NCBI RefSeq assembly: GCF_022848905.1
Contig: NZ_JAFIRA010000036.1
Location: forward strand, 1 to 42,374
Source: Thermostichus vulcanus str. 'Rupite'
GTDB lineage: Bacteria > Cyanobacteriota > Cyanobacteriia > Thermostichales > Thermostichaceae
Reading direction: 5' to 3'
Length of the DNA: 42,374 bases
The position numbers and the translations under genes are program-made. The notes under the pieces were generated by a model. That model did not search any database, was not told the origin of the DNA, and saw only the letters and a list, made by a program, of their open reading frames with translations. Numbering within the stretch: the first letter of the stretch is position 1; each line of letters starts with the position of its first letter. This document shows, in pieces, positions 18,267 to 26,835 of the stretch.

Positions 18267-18500
18267 CTATTGGGATCCCACCGCAGCCAGATATTTCCCG
18301 TCAATCAAAAAGATGCCATTGGCAAACTGTACACTGTAGGTGCCCAGTGGCCGTCGTTGTAACACTACCCCTTGTTCATGGAGTTGGATCAGATTGGCCG
18401 AACGCAGCATCGGCATCGGGTCAGCCGTTTTCAGAAACGGGGGCATCTCCACCACCTGTACGGTTGCCCCCACTGGAAGCAATCTTTGCACCTCTGTCAT
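18267..18500 (-). CDS. sipA: SipA-type regulator of histidine kinase NblS (DUF3148)
   Basis: The 77-residue, SH3-like beta protein has VGATVQVVEMPPFLKTADPM and MLRSANLIQLHEQGVVLQRR, then FANGIFLIDGKYL, the signature of the cyanobacterial DUF3148/SipA family. SipA binds the ATP-binding domain of the kinase NblS (Hik33) and stimulates autophosphorylation, so it is expected to tune the high-light and nutrient-stress response. A ribosome site (AGGA) precedes the ATG. It is 263 bp from serA on the same strand. Neither nblS nor its response regulator gene is recognised in the window. Confidence 0.82.
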   Translation of the reverse strand: MTEVQRLLPVGATVQVVEMPPFLKTADPMPMLRSANLIQLHEQGVVLQRRPLGTYSVQFANGIFLIDGKYLAAVGSQ

Positions 18501-19059
18501 AAGCGGGATCCTTTATCTCCGTTGTCCTTAGCTTAACCGAGGTAAAGAATTATAAAACTTCCAGCCCTTGTGCCCAGTGTCCCGAGGGGATCCCAAGTAT
18601 CCCAATCTTGGAGGCAATGGAACTCAAATCCTTATCCAGCCAGCCATGGGTCGTCCCAAGGGATCCCGCTCTCCGAGGAGAGGATGTAAACTTTTTATCA
18701 GCAAGCGAGGTTTTTTGGCTCAAAGGGGTAACGTCTTGTCAAGGCTAGGTAGCTTCTCGGAAGAGAAAAAATTGACAACCCCATAAGATGCTGTCAATCC
18801 GGCATAAACCTGCTATCATTCCGTGACTCCTGATAAGATTTTTTGGTGTCTGTTGATACAGAAACTTTCGTTAGCTCGGCCATTCAAGGGTTTGACGGGT
18901 TGCAGAGCTTCCCATCGAAGACTTGATAGCTGCTCCAGGGGCTGATCCACCCGCCGGATCTTTGCCGAATATCTTGAAGAGTGTTAAGAATAGTTACATA
19001 AACTTGCTGTCTTCTCAGCTTTTTTTCTTCATCCCTGACTGTAGTTTCCGAAAACGACC
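18501..19059. other. Long intergenic region between sipA and the DUF2949-mazG pair
   Basis: The 559 bp separate divergent genes. There are GGGATCCC-type sites near 18587 and 18660, an A-rich stretch at 18764-18771 and a good sigma-70-like promoter at 18791-18819. That promoter is some 240 bp upstream of the next start, leaving room for a long leader or a small RNA. A 72-codon open frame (18568-18786) lacks a ribosome site and looks random. Confidence 0.4.
18791..18819 (+). promoter_or_regulatory. Candidate promoter with extended -10
   Basis: CTGTCA (18791-18796) and TATCAT (18814-18819) are separated by 17 bp, with TG one base before the -10 box (extended -10). A TTGACA at 18772-18777 lies nearby but has no good partner. 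The promoter would give a leader of about 230 nt for the DUF2949-mazG pair, or a separate small RNA. Confidence 0.35.
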
Positions 19060-19281
19060 ATGCTAGATCCGATTCCCCCGCCTGCCCTTGAGGAATATTT
19101 ATTGGAAACGGGTATTATCGACCGTTCCCAACTAAGCCTCGCTAAGAAATTGCAGCATCGCCAACAGGGGCCGTTGCTGATGATCCTTTTGGAGCTGAGT
19201 TTTATCGATCTCGAACAGCTCAGCCGCCTTTTGGATTTGGGCCGCACCTACCCTTTTGACCATGCTGCAAACGCTGGATAG
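19060..19281 (+). CDS. DUF2949 family protein
   Basis: The 73-residue product has a short N-terminal helix (LEEYLLETGIIDRSQLSLAK) and the family core GPLLMILLELSFIDLEQLSRLLDL. DUF2949 proteins are small, cyanobacterial and of unknown role. The last 20 bases overlap the start of mazG, implying coupled translation. Confidence 0.72.
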   Translation: MLDPIPPPALEEYLLETGIIDRSQLSLAKKLQHRQQGPLLMILLELSFIDLEQLSRLLDLGRTYPFDHAANAG

Positions 19282-20356
19282 CCTTCAGCCCGGCTGGCCA
19301 AAACATCTGGCGCAGTGGTGTATCACTGGGCGGGGATCCCTGTTGCTGAAAAGGTGTGGGGAAGGGGATCCGGCTGAGTTGCGGGAAGTCCTGCAGACTG
19401 TTTGTGCTTCCGGGCAATCTTTAACCTTGCTAGCGGAGGATCTGGAGGTGGTGGCCGGCCCACTGACGTTACAAAGCTGGGATCCGCAAAGCACAGGCCA
19501 TTTTACCCATCTCTACCTGGAACGTTCCGCCTCTGCCCAACACATGAGCCGTTTGGCTGCGATTGTCGCTCAGTTGCGTGCCCCCACAGGATGTCCCTGG
19601 GATCAGGCTCAAACCCCTGAATCCCTGACCCCCTACATTCTGGAAGAAGCCTATGAGACGGTAGCGGCCATTCGCGCCGGGGATCCCGCTGCCATTGCTG
19701 ATGAATTGGGGGATTTGTTGTTGCAGGTGGTGTTGCAATCTCAGATTTCTGCCGAACAGGGGCAGTTTGATTTGGAAACGGTGGCGGCAGCAATTGCCGA
19801 TAAGTTGATCCGGCGTCACCCGCATGTGTTTGGGGAGGCTGCGATTGCTGATCTGCCAGAGCTACACCGCACTTGGGAAGACATCAAGCAAACAGAACAA
19901 CCGGATCAAACCCTCGGCCAAAAACTCCTGCACTATGCCCAAAGTTTGCCCCCCCTGATGGCTGCCCTGAAAATCTCCCGCAAAGTGGTCGGGGCAGGGT
20001 TTGAGTGGCCGGATGTGGAAGGGATCTGGGCCAAGATCCGAGAAGAAGAAGCGGAGTTGCGCCAAGAACTGGAGCGGGCTACGCCGGATCCGGCTCGCCA
20101 ATCGGCGGAACTGGGGGATCTCCTTTTTGCGCTAGTCAACTTGGGTCGTTGGTATGAGCTGGATGCCGCCCAAGCCCTGACGGAAACCAACCTGCGCTTT
20201 GCCCGTCGTTTCTTGTGCATGGAAGAGCTGGCGCGGGAACAAGCTGAACACACTGAATCGGAGCCACCCAACAACGGCTCTACACCCCACCTGAAAGGCC
20301 GTACTCTGCAGGAGCTGGAAGCCCTTTGGCAACAGGCGAAGCAACAGCATCCCTAA
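19262..20356 (+). CDS. mazG: Nucleoside triphosphate pyrophosphohydrolase MazG
   Basis: About 364 residues. The catalytic part starts near residue 97 (MSRLAAIVAQLRAPTGCPWD) and has two MazG folds. The first has EEAYE followed by DELGD, the metal ligands. The second has REEEAEL followed by AELGD. The enzyme hydrolyses (d)NTPs to the monophosphate and pyrophosphate, a housekeeping or stress role. The first 95 residues are an extra domain with no recognised motif (QTLDSLQPGWPKHLAQWC, LTLLAEDLEVVAGPLTL); it is not the tetrapyrrole-methylase domain fused to some MazG proteins. ATG 19262 is preferred over TTG 19256. Confidence 0.9.
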   Translation: MLQTLDSLQPGWPKHLAQWCITGRGSLLLKRCGEGDPAELREVLQTVCASGQSLTLLAEDLEVVAGPLTLQSWDPQSTGHFTHLYLERSASAQHMSRLAAIVAQLRAPTGCPWDQAQTPESLTPYILEEAYETVAAIRAGDPAAIADELGDLLLQVVLQSQISAEQGQFDLETVAAAIADKLIRRHPHVFGEAAIADLPELHRTWEDIKQTEQPDQTLGQKLLHYAQSLPPLMAALKISRKVVGAGFEWPDVEGIWAKIREEEAELRQELERATPDPARQSAELGDLLFALVNLGRWYELDAAQALTETNLRFARRFLCMEELAREQAEHTESEPPNNGSTPHLKGRTLQELEALWQQAKQQHP

Positions 20357-20470
20357 TCTTTTCCAACCCAAAAAAGCACAGGTCAACTCCTGATTGCCCT
20401 AGCTACACGCCCCACCTCGAAGGATGCGCCCTGGCTGTGGGGATGGAATTTCTCCCGGATACGGAGGGTA

Positions 20471-21397
20471 TCAACGAATTTTGCCCTCAATAAACGGCAC
20501 TTCTAACACCTTTTCATGATGGATGGGGCCATGGCCAAAGTAGCCCTCTTCGCCAAACAGCTCGCCATGATCTGCCGTAACCGTGATGTAGGTGTTGGGG
20601 GGCACCAAATCAAACAGTTGCTCGAAAATCCCATCCAAGTAACGCACCGCCTCAATTTGTCGTTGGCGTAACTCTTCCAATTGAGTCGAATCAAAAAAGG
20701 GGATCCCTTCCTCTGTTGGTTCATCCAAGCGCTTCAACACCCCATTCACCCCCGAAATGCGCGGCCACAGGCTGGGATCCTGATCCGGCAGGGCATAGGG
20801 ATAGTGAGTTTCCCCCACATTCAACAGATAAAAACTGGGGCGATCCGGCTCGAAGTGCAACTGCTCCACCATCGCGGCCATGTCGTTGTGTTGCGGCATC
20901 AGGTGATAAGAATCGAAATCCCGATTCAACACGGTGCTGGGATTGAGCACCGGCAAAGAAACCATTGCATGGGTTAAGTAGCCCAGTTGGTGTTTGAGCA
21001 GGGTCGGTAGATAGAGGTGGGGCAGCAGGTGCTTGAACTCGATCGGTTGTCGGGTGCCCAGCCGCTCGTTGTAGCGTAAGTAGTCCTGTTTATAATGTTC
21101 GGAGGCAAAAACCTGGGTAGGGCTGGTATGGGGCAGTAGGCCCATGAGCAAGTTGTAGTGGGAAGGAGCTGTCCAAGAGGCATAGCTCCAGCGTTTTTCC
21201 AGGGATCCCAGTTTGAGCAGGTGCTTGGGATTGGCGGCAAGCAAGCTATCGAAGCGGCAGCTATCCAGGATGATCAAAAGATAGTTGTTCTGGCCTTGGG
21301 GGGTGGGCAAAGGTGCTGGTTCAGCCAGAGGGTTGGCAAGCTCAGTAGGTTCGGTCGTCACCGCTGCAGGCGCTTTCAGCCAGTTCAAGAGTCCCAT
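20471..21397 (-). CDS. Sulfatase/alkaline phosphatase-fold hydrolase
   Basis: The 308-residue product has the family metal-binding ends: NNYLLIILDSCRFDSLL near residue 40 and TVTADHGELFGEEG near the C-terminus, with GHGPIHHEKVLEVPFI after it. The usual sulfatase CxPxR modification motif is absent; the equivalent place reads SYASWTAPSHYNLLMG, so a phosphatase or transferase activity is as likely as sulfate-ester cleavage. It has no signal peptide. It starts 13 bp inside the end of the LapA-type gene, so the two are coupled. Confidence 0.75.
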   Translation of the reverse strand: MGLLNWLKAPAAVTTEPTELANPLAEPAPLPTPQGQNNYLLIILDSCRFDSLLAANPKHLLKLGSLEKRWSYASWTAPSHYNLLMGLLPHTSPTQVFASEHYKQDYLRYNERLGTRQPIEFKHLLPHLYLPTLLKHQLGYLTHAMVSLPVLNPSTVLNRDFDSYHLMPQHNDMAAMVEQLHFEPDRPSFYLLNVGETHYPYALPDQDPSLWPRISGVNGVLKRLDEPTEEGIPFFDSTQLEELRQRQIEAVRYLDGIFEQLFDLVPPNTYITVTADHGELFGEEGYFGHGPIHHEKVLEVPFIEGKIR

Positions 21398-21891
21398 TCT
21401 TCTTCCTCGTTTGGGTAGGGCTGATCCGCAATACGCCAGTCGGGAATAGAAGCCCCGCTGTCCTCTTGCTCATAGGGAGGCTCATCCTCAGCAGGTTCGG
21501 GCCGAATTCGCTCCGGAGGCCGGTTGGCATAGGAATATCGACCTGCATAGGGATCCGGGGTATACTCCGGCTCTGGCAAATCTTGGGGTAGATAGTAGCT
21601 GGGGGGAGCCGTCTGCGATTCCAGAAAGCTGATGCGATCCATCAACTGATTTAATTTGCGGATCGCTTGCCGTTGGAACGCTTGGTCATGAAACCGCCAG
21701 GACCCTACGTACAGAAATCCCAGCCCAACACCTACCCCATAGGAAACCAGCAAGACCCACGACAGAGGGAGCGGGGCTCCCGATTGCCCAGCCAGCACCA
21801 CCGTCACCGGGGATCCCCAGTTTTGAATGAACAGAATCAGTAGAACCAGCGTCCACAGGCCTAGCAGTGCCAAGCGGATGTTTCTGAGCAT
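21385..21891 (-). CDS. LapA-domain (DUF1049) membrane protein
   Basis: The 168-residue product has two membrane helices (about residues 5-23 and 43-63), the usual LapA arrangement (LVLLILFIQNWGSPVTVVL, then LLVSYGVGVGLGFLY). A helical segment (QAIRKLNQLMDRISFLES) and an acidic, Pro/Tyr-rich cytoplasmic tail follow. LapA proteins help lipopolysaccharide assembly in proteobacteria; the cyanobacterial role is unknown. It is the first gene of the overlapping pair with the sulfatase-fold protein. Confidence 0.72.
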   Translation of the reverse strand: MLRNIRLALLGLWTLVLLILFIQNWGSPVTVVLAGQSGAPLPLSWVLLVSYGVGVGLGFLYVGSWRFHDQAFQRQAIRKLNQLMDRISFLESQTAPPSYYLPQDLPEPEYTPDPYAGRYSYANRPPERIRPEPAEDEPPYEQEDSGASIPDWRIADQPYPNEEEEWDS

Positions 21892-21962
21892 AGCCTTAAC
21901 CTCCCACCCCCTTAGGCTATCATCCCGCTCAGCGGCTCTGGGGCCGAAAACGCCATTCCTAG

Positions 21963-22139
21963 GCGGTCACTGCCCCTCTCTTCAACAAGGAGAGCAATCA
22001 CCTTCTGCTGGAGAGGGTTGTTAAGGCTGCACACAAAAGTTTGGATGTGTTGGAGCAGACGGTGGAAGATCCGACTTTGAGCTGGATGCAGAAGCTGACC
22101 GTTGAAGGGAAGATTCTGGAGCTGGTGAGTAAGGGATGA
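21963..22139 (+). pseudogene. Coding remnant without a start
   Basis: The frame from the stop at 21960 to TGA 22137-22139 reads, in its last part, HKSLDVLEQTVEDPTLSWMQ and then KLTVEGKILELVSKG, which has the look of a genuine helical protein C-terminus. There is no start codon except an internal Met. The parent family is not recognised. It may be the truncated end of a gene cut by the island. Confidence 0.3.
22001..22019 (+). repeat. 19-bp direct repeat, left copy
   Basis: CCTTCTGCTGGAGAGGGTT is repeated exactly at 23396-23414, nine bases beyond the tRNA-Val 3' end. The two copies bracket the DUF2283 module and truncated integrase. Confidence 0.75.
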
Positions 22140-22286
22140 GGATCTACACCTAAGTACAACCCTGTATAAGAATTGCAGCGTTTTCCAATTTCCAGATTCC
22201 AGGATTCTTAGGAGGTGGACTTGGAATTGGAAAGGTCAGTATATTGCATCACAGTCTGATCCGTATCATCGAGGTCTGGAAGAGGG

Positions 22287-22598
22287 GTGGAGGACTTAGT
22301 AGATTATGAGAATCGAAGGATTCGCTTAACGAGGGAGAGATTAGAGCATATTCTCGAGCATCCAGAAATGAGGGGGCTAGAATCACAAATATCTACCGTT
22401 CTCCAAAATCCTCAAATCGTCTGTCAATCAAATACAGACCCAGAGGTTAGACTGTACTATCGATATTATGCAAATACCTTGGTGGGAGAGAAATGGCTTT
22501 GCGTAGTGGTCAAGAATCTGCCTGACGATGCCTTTGTTATTACGTCCTATCTCACCGACAAAATCAAGAAGGAGACTGAATTGTGGCGCAACCTCTGA
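22287..22598 (+). CDS. Small protein upstream of a DUF2283 gene (possible toxin-like partner)
   Basis: The 103-residue product begins VDYENRRIRLTRERLEHILE and continues HPEMRGLESQISTVLQNPQI, RLYYRYYANTLVGEKWLCVVVK and FVITSYLTDKIK. Similar pairs with a DUF2283 partner recur in cyanobacteria. The order helix, HILEHPEM, then beta-strands resembles small RNase-like or BrnT-like folds, but no catalytic set is proven. It starts at GTG 22287 with GGAAGAGG upstream and overlaps the next gene by 16 bp. A role as toxin or nuclease is inference. Confidence 0.65.
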   Translation: MEDLVDYENRRIRLTRERLEHILEHPEMRGLESQISTVLQNPQIVCQSNTDPEVRLYYRYYANTLVGEKWLCVVVKNLPDDAFVITSYLTDKIKKETELWRNL

Positions 22599-22795
22599 AG
22601 ATATGGTTTGACCCTGAGGGAGATTTTCTGGAAGTTACTTTCTCCGAAGCCCCTGGATACATGAGGGAGACTGCAGACGATGCAATTCTGGAACGGGTTG
22701 ATGCTGAGGGGCATGTTATCGGGTTTTCTATCCTCCAGGTGAGTCAACTGGCAAAGAATAAACCCATAACCGCTCAGCTTGGTGCTGGACGATAG
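22583..22795 (+). CDS. DUF2283 family protein (possible antitoxin-like partner)
   Basis: The 70-residue product has KIWFDPEGDFLEVTFSEAPG and ILERVDAEGHVIGFSIL, the two beta-hairpins of the DUF2283 family (D-x-E-x-D-x-L and D-x-x-G-x-x-x-G-x-x-I). It starts with GTG 22583, eight bases after a perfect AAGGAGA inside the upstream gene, so translation is coupled. DUF2283 genes are often the second gene of a pair. Confidence 0.72.
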   Translation: MAQPLKIWFDPEGDFLEVTFSEAPGYMRETADDAILERVDAEGHVIGFSILQVSQLAKNKPITAQLGAGR

Positions 22796-22902
22796 CGCTG
22801 CTTGCCGTTGTGTATCTTTCCGTACTTAACGACGCTAGTTGAGTTGCATTCGGGGCATTGCACCATGATCATTCTTTGAAAACTTAGAAGCTATATGCTA
22901 AC

Positions 22903-23423
22903 TCAGCATGACTTGCGATGCACTAGCAGCAAGCCTTTATAGCCTTGCCAAGTGGCCTTTGTCCAAGATTTCTGTTGGGCCATCTTCAATAGCCAAACTC
23001 CATCCTCTGCCTGGGGTTTGATGGCTTTAATGTGCTGCCGAACTGGGTGGTACTTGTTGTTGAGTGTCGCAGCAGGCAGGTGCAGACTAGCGACCCATCT
23101 GTCCCAAACCGCCAGAAGAGGAGCAGATGCCTTGTGCTTGCTTCGTCCTTCTGCCAGGAGCTTCGTCGCGATGATCATCCGATCCTCAACTGTGGGGAAG
23201 TAGAACAGCCTCACCTCTTCTGCTGTAGAGAAGGGGAACTGCCCATTCTGCCGGTCTGCTCTGATTCGTTCTTCTATCGCCTTGACCTGCACTAACCGCT
23301 TCCCGTCGGTAAAAGCTCCCAGTCCATCCAAGCGGTATCGCTTGCCCTGGTGCGGGAAGGTGAGACGAATCCGTCCATTGTTGTTCTCGATAAAACCTTC
23401 TGCTGGAGAGGGTTTGAGAGATA

Positions 23424-23424
<1 letters not shown>
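22903..23424 (-). pseudogene. Truncated tyrosine-recombinase (integrase) N-terminal region
   Basis: The frame read from the tRNA-Val 3' end gives IENNNGRIRLTFPHQGKRYR, then VKAIEERIRADRQNGQF and PLLAVWDRWVASLHLPAATL. This is the layout of the arm-binding and core-binding N-terminal domains of cyanobacterial phage-type integrases. The catalytic domain (R...HxxR...Y) is entirely missing: the frame stops at 22903 after about 173 codons. No normal start codon lies between it and the tRNA. It looks like the leftover of an element that integrated at tRNA-Val. Confidence 0.6.
23396..23414 (+). repeat. 19-bp direct repeat, right copy
   Basis: It is identical to 22001-22019. It lies nine bases from the 3' end of tRNA-Val, inside the 5' part of the integrase remnant, so it is a candidate attachment-site relic. 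Confidence 0.75.
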
Positions 23425-23495
<71 letters not shown>

Positions 23496-23635
23496 CTAGC
23501 TGCTGCTCACTGGAGAGCAGGATTTCTATCCTACACGATCCTCGGCGCTGTACAGCAGGATCCAGAACTTCCACCCTGAGATAGCCGGGATCCCGTCTGC
23601 CCGCTACAGTAAAGGTCAGGGATCCAGGGGGCACT

Positions 23636-24382
23636 ATGGCCTTTTCACCAACGGAAGAAGCCATTTCTCTGCTCATTGACTTGGCGGAGCGGGGGGAAAT
23701 CGATCCTTGGGATGTGCAGGTGATCGAGGTGATCGATCGCTTCCTGTCTCGTATGGCCCCCACCAGCAGCAGTCATGATCTATCGGAATCGGGGCAGGCC
23801 CTGCTGTATGCTGCCATGCTGGTGTATCTCAAGGCGATGGCCTTGGCGGAGCCGGAACCGGAAGCGGAGGAAGCCCACGCAGACCTGATGGATGCCGGAG
23901 GGGATCCCTTGCCGGGTTGGTCTTTGGCCCAGTTGGATCGCGTTTTACAACCCAGAGCCGTTCCCCGTCTTAGCCGCACCCGACCGGTTACTCTCAAAGA
24001 ACTGATTGGCCACCTGCAAGAGCTAGAAACCCTGCTGGAACAACGGTCTGAACCCACTCCCAAACCCTTAACCCAACGGATTAGCCGCAAACAGGCGCTA
24101 TCGGCCATTACCCAACTGGCCCACCCCGAAAACCTTCTGGAAACCACCGCCGAACTGGAATCTTTGCTGGCCCAGCTGTGGCAACAGGGGTTTGCCCACA
24201 TCAGCTTTGGGGATCTCCAGCAGTACTTTCGTCAGAAAAGCTCCGTCGGATCCGTTCACCCGATTCAAATGTTTTGGTCGTTGCTCTTGATGGCCTCCCG
24301 TTCCCAGGTGGAGTTACACCAAGAAGAATTTTATGGCCCGTTGACCGTCCTACCTTGCAAACCGGGATCCCCAGTCAAGTAA
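23636..24382 (+). CDS. scpA: Segregation and condensation protein A
   Basis: The 248-residue product has the ScpA N-terminal pattern AISLLIDLAERGEIDPWDVQVIEV with DRFL, then the helix AMLVYLKAMALAEPE. The acidic middle is low in conservation, and the C-terminal winged-helix part is FAHISFGDLQQYF and PIQMFWSLLLMASRSQVELHQ. ScpA is the kleisin that bridges SMC and ScpB in chromosome segregation. Neither partner gene lies in the window. The ATG follows a GGGATCC palindrome rather than a clear ribosome site. Confidence 0.9.
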   Translation: MAFSPTEEAISLLIDLAERGEIDPWDVQVIEVIDRFLSRMAPTSSSHDLSESGQALLYAAMLVYLKAMALAEPEPEAEEAHADLMDAGGDPLPGWSLAQLDRVLQPRAVPRLSRTRPVTLKELIGHLQELETLLEQRSEPTPKPLTQRISRKQALSAITQLAHPENLLETTAELESLLAQLWQQGFAHISFGDLQQYFRQKSSVGSVHPIQMFWSLLLMASRSQVELHQEEFYGPLTVLPCKPGSPVK

Positions 24383-24438
24383 ATCCTCACCCCCAGGGAT
24401 CCCGATTTGGGTCAGTTAAATACAGAAACAACAGGGTC

Positions 24439-24909
24439 TCAGTCGTGGTTGCTTTCCCGCTGACCCTCTGAATCGTGCCGGGCACAATCCGCCCGTTTTA
24501 GGTCTTCCCCATTCAGGCGCACGGGTAGCTCGGCAGTAGCCTCCCGATCCAGGTAGAATTCCTCCAGCAGCCGTTCCCCATTCGCAGGGTCTTCGCACTC
24601 GGTGGCCAGCAGCGGGGGATTCAACAATTCAGCGGGGGGACAATCTTCGGAAATGAGCAGATCTGCCGTGCTGAGCATCCCTTTGGGAATGGTAGAGAGG
24701 CGTTGAGCTACCGCTCCAATGCTTTCTAGGCGTACCATCTCTTCCCAGGAGCAGATCTCCTCCTCATCCTCCGTTTCGTAGCGAACCAGAATAGTATCCC
24801 CTTCGATATCGAGGATCTTGGCTCGTTCCAGCCAGCGTCCCTGATCGCGCAGGTAGATCCACACATCTTTGCCTTCGCGGCTGAGTTGATAGATCCTACG
24901 ATGAAGCAC
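24439..24909 (-). CDS. DUF6679-like cyanobacterial protein
   Basis: The 156-residue product begins LHRRIYQLSREGKDVWIYLR and continues LERAKILDIEGDTILVRYET and CSWEEMVRLESIGAVAQRLS. The beta-barrel-like start and acidic middle fit a conserved cyanobacterial family, probably DUF6679, with no known function. The C-terminal third is acidic and variable. The gene is convergent with scpA (57 bp gap). A ribosome site (GAGG) precedes the ATG. Confidence 0.6.
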   Translation of the reverse strand: MLHRRIYQLSREGKDVWIYLRDQGRWLERAKILDIEGDTILVRYETEDEEEICSWEEMVRLESIGAVAQRLSTIPKGMLSTADLLISEDCPPAELLNPPLLATECEDPANGERLLEEFYLDREATAELPVRLNGEDLKRADCARHDSEGQRESNHD

Positions 24910-25111
24910 CGTCCCCTCCTGAGGTAAAAGAGCCAGGCAGAACTGTTGTTGGGGTTACCCAGTTTATCCCTCCATCTTAGCGGCTGGATCCCTAGCCTGT
25001 ACGTTGAGGTTTAGAAGCTGCGCTCCCGCAACATTGAGCAAGAACACCGTGCAAGAGCCAAGCTTGGGGGAGGATAGCTACAGAACAGCTTATTCAAAAT
25101 GTTGAAGTACC

Positions 25112-25972
25112 ATGCGCATTGCCATTGTTGGGTTGGGGTTGATTGGTGGATCCCTGGCTCTGAAGCTAACCGAACAGGGATATACCGTTTTGGGGATCAG
25201 CCGTAACCCAGCAACCTGTGAACAAGCCCTGGCGCTGGGAGCTGTGCAAGCCTGCGGAACAGAGTTGGCCCAATTGCAGAGCTTTAATCCCCAAGTGGTG
25301 CTGATTTGCACCCCATTGGAGCAGGTGTTGCCTACCCTGACGGCTCTCTTGCCCTATCTATCTGCAGAGACGGTGGTCAGCGATGTCGGTTCGGTCAAGC
25401 AACCAATTGTTGGCCCTGCCACGCAGCTATGGCCTTGGTTTGTGGGTGGACACCCGATGGCGGGAAAAACCAGCCAAGGGATCCCGTCTGCGGAAGCCGG
25501 TTTGTTTATGGGGCGGCCTTATGTGCTCACCCCGATTGCCGAAACTCGTTCCCAAGCCCTGGAGACTGTGCAGAAACTGGTGGCTGCGGTTGGGGCGGAA
25601 GCGATCTTCACGGATCCGGCTCGGCATGATCGGGCGGTAGCCTGGATTAGCCATTTGCCGGTGATGATCAGTGCCAGCTTGATCGCATCCGTCAGCCAAG
25701 AAGCAGATCCGGTGATCCTGGAATTGGCGCGCACCTTGGCGAGTAGCGGCTTTCGAGATACCAGCCGTGTCGGTGGAGGGATCCCGCAGTTGGGATTAGA
25801 GATGGCCCGCCACAACCGGCAGGCGGTGCTGGCAAACCTGCGCAGCTACCAACAACACCTACAGCAGATCAAAACCTGGATTGAGGAAGAACAATGGGAT
25901 GGGCTGAGCCAATTCCTGCAGCAAACTCAGCAGGACTGGCGGCAATTTCGAGTCAATCAACCGCAACCTTAG
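25112..25972 (+). CDS. tyrA: Prephenate/arogenate dehydrogenase
   Basis: The 286-residue product begins with the dinucleotide-binding site MRIAIVGLGLIGGSLALKL. It then has GHPMAGKTSQGIPSA, which carries the conserved GGHPMAG motif, FTDPARHDRAVAWISHLPVM with the substrate-site His, and a C-terminal helical dimer domain. It makes tyrosine by oxidative decarboxylation; cyanobacterial enzymes usually prefer arogenate and NADP. There is no fused chorismate mutase or ACT domain. Candidate preceding spacer: 202 bp from the divergent DUF6679-like gene. Confidence 0.92.
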   Translation: MRIAIVGLGLIGGSLALKLTEQGYTVLGISRNPATCEQALALGAVQACGTELAQLQSFNPQVVLICTPLEQVLPTLTALLPYLSAETVVSDVGSVKQPIVGPATQLWPWFVGGHPMAGKTSQGIPSAEAGLFMGRPYVLTPIAETRSQALETVQKLVAAVGAEAIFTDPARHDRAVAWISHLPVMISASLIASVSQEADPVILELARTLASSGFRDTSRVGGGIPQLGLEMARHNRQAVLANLRSYQQHLQQIKTWIEEEQWDGLSQFLQQTQQDWRQFRVNQPQP

Positions 25973-26091
25973 GATCTGGATCCCTTTCCCATACCAGGCG
26001 ATTTCCACAGCACTGCGCAATAGTGCCTTGCCTTTCATCACAAGTATTTTTACAGTTGAAAACAAACATTCGATTACCCTAACCCAAGCCT

Positions 26092-26835
26092 GTGAGCACC
26101 CTCCTCGCTGAAGATGATGTTCTGTACCGCCAGCATGTCCACAACCTGCTGATGCAGCATTTGCCTCAGTTTGGGCCGGTTTACACAGCCTCGAATGGCA
26201 AAGAAGCCCTGGAACTCTCTCGTCAGCATCAGCCCAGCTTCGTGTTGATGGATATTCGTATGCCGGAGATGACTGGGATCGAGGTGGCCCGTCAGGTGTG
26301 GTCGGAACGACCCAATACCCGCATTGTCTTCTGGTCCCATTTTGCCGATGAGGTCTATGTCCGTGAGCTGCATAAGATCGTGCCGCCCCAAACGGTGTAC
26401 GGTTATCTCTTGAAAAACTGCACAGATGAAAAGTTGGTCAGCGCCATTCAGGCGGTGGTGCAAGATGAGCAGTGTGTGATCGACCGCGAGGTGCGTGGGG
26501 TTGATTCCCGCTCTCAAAACAAAATTACCGGTCTGAGCGATGCCGAATACGAAGTGTTGATCGATATTGCCCTCGGTCTTACGGATCAAGCGATTGCCTC
26601 ACGGCGGTTTTTGTCCCGGCGCGGGGTAACCAATCGGCTGCGCAACCTCTACGACAAATTAGAAGTTAGCAACGACCAAATTGAGAGCGATGAATGGGGC
26701 ACAACCTTTAGTTTGCGTGCCCGTGCCATTCGTCTTGCCTTTAAACGGGGATTGATCAACGCTCAGCTATTGGACGAAGAAGAAGTGCAACTGGATCATT
26801 GGCTGAGTCGCTACCGCCTGGAGCCTTTGGATTAG
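26092..26835 (+). CDS. Two-component response regulator, NarL/LuxR-like
   Basis: The 247-residue product has a receiver domain with the acidic pair EDD (near residue 7), the phospho-acceptor Asp in FVLMDIRMPEMTG and the conserved Lys in YLLKN. The output part resembles a LuxR-type helix-turn-helix (LSDAEYEVLIDIALGLTDQA, then RRGVTNRLRNLYDKLEV), but the spacing is longer than usual and a tail of about 40 residues follows. The start is GTG 26092 without a strong ribosome site. No kinase is adjacent. Confidence 0.85.
   Translation: MSTLLAEDDVLYRQHVHNLLMQHLPQFGPVYTASNGKEALELSRQHQPSFVLMDIRMPEMTGIEVARQVWSERPNTRIVFWSHFADEVYVRELHKIVPPQTVYGYLLKNCTDEKLVSAIQAVVQDEQCVIDREVRGVDSRSQNKITGLSDAEYEVLIDIALGLTDQAIASRRFLSRRGVTNRLRNLYDKLEVSNDQIESDEWGTTFSLRARAIRLAFKRGLINAQLLDEEEVQLDHWLSRYRLEPLD

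Larger units (their letters stand above)
21892..22286. other. Intergenic region containing the outer edge of the tRNA-linked island
   Basis: It holds the left 19-bp direct repeat (22001-22019), a coding scrap (21963-22139) and an imperfect inverted repeat, TTTCCAATTTCCA (about 22181) against TGGAATTGGAAA (about 22230). The latter sits in front of the two-gene module, where an autoregulator might bind. Confidence 0.4.

Noticed and set aside
18568-18786. A 72-codon open frame between sipA and the DUF2949 gene
   Set aside because: Composition and codon pattern look random and no ribosome site is present.
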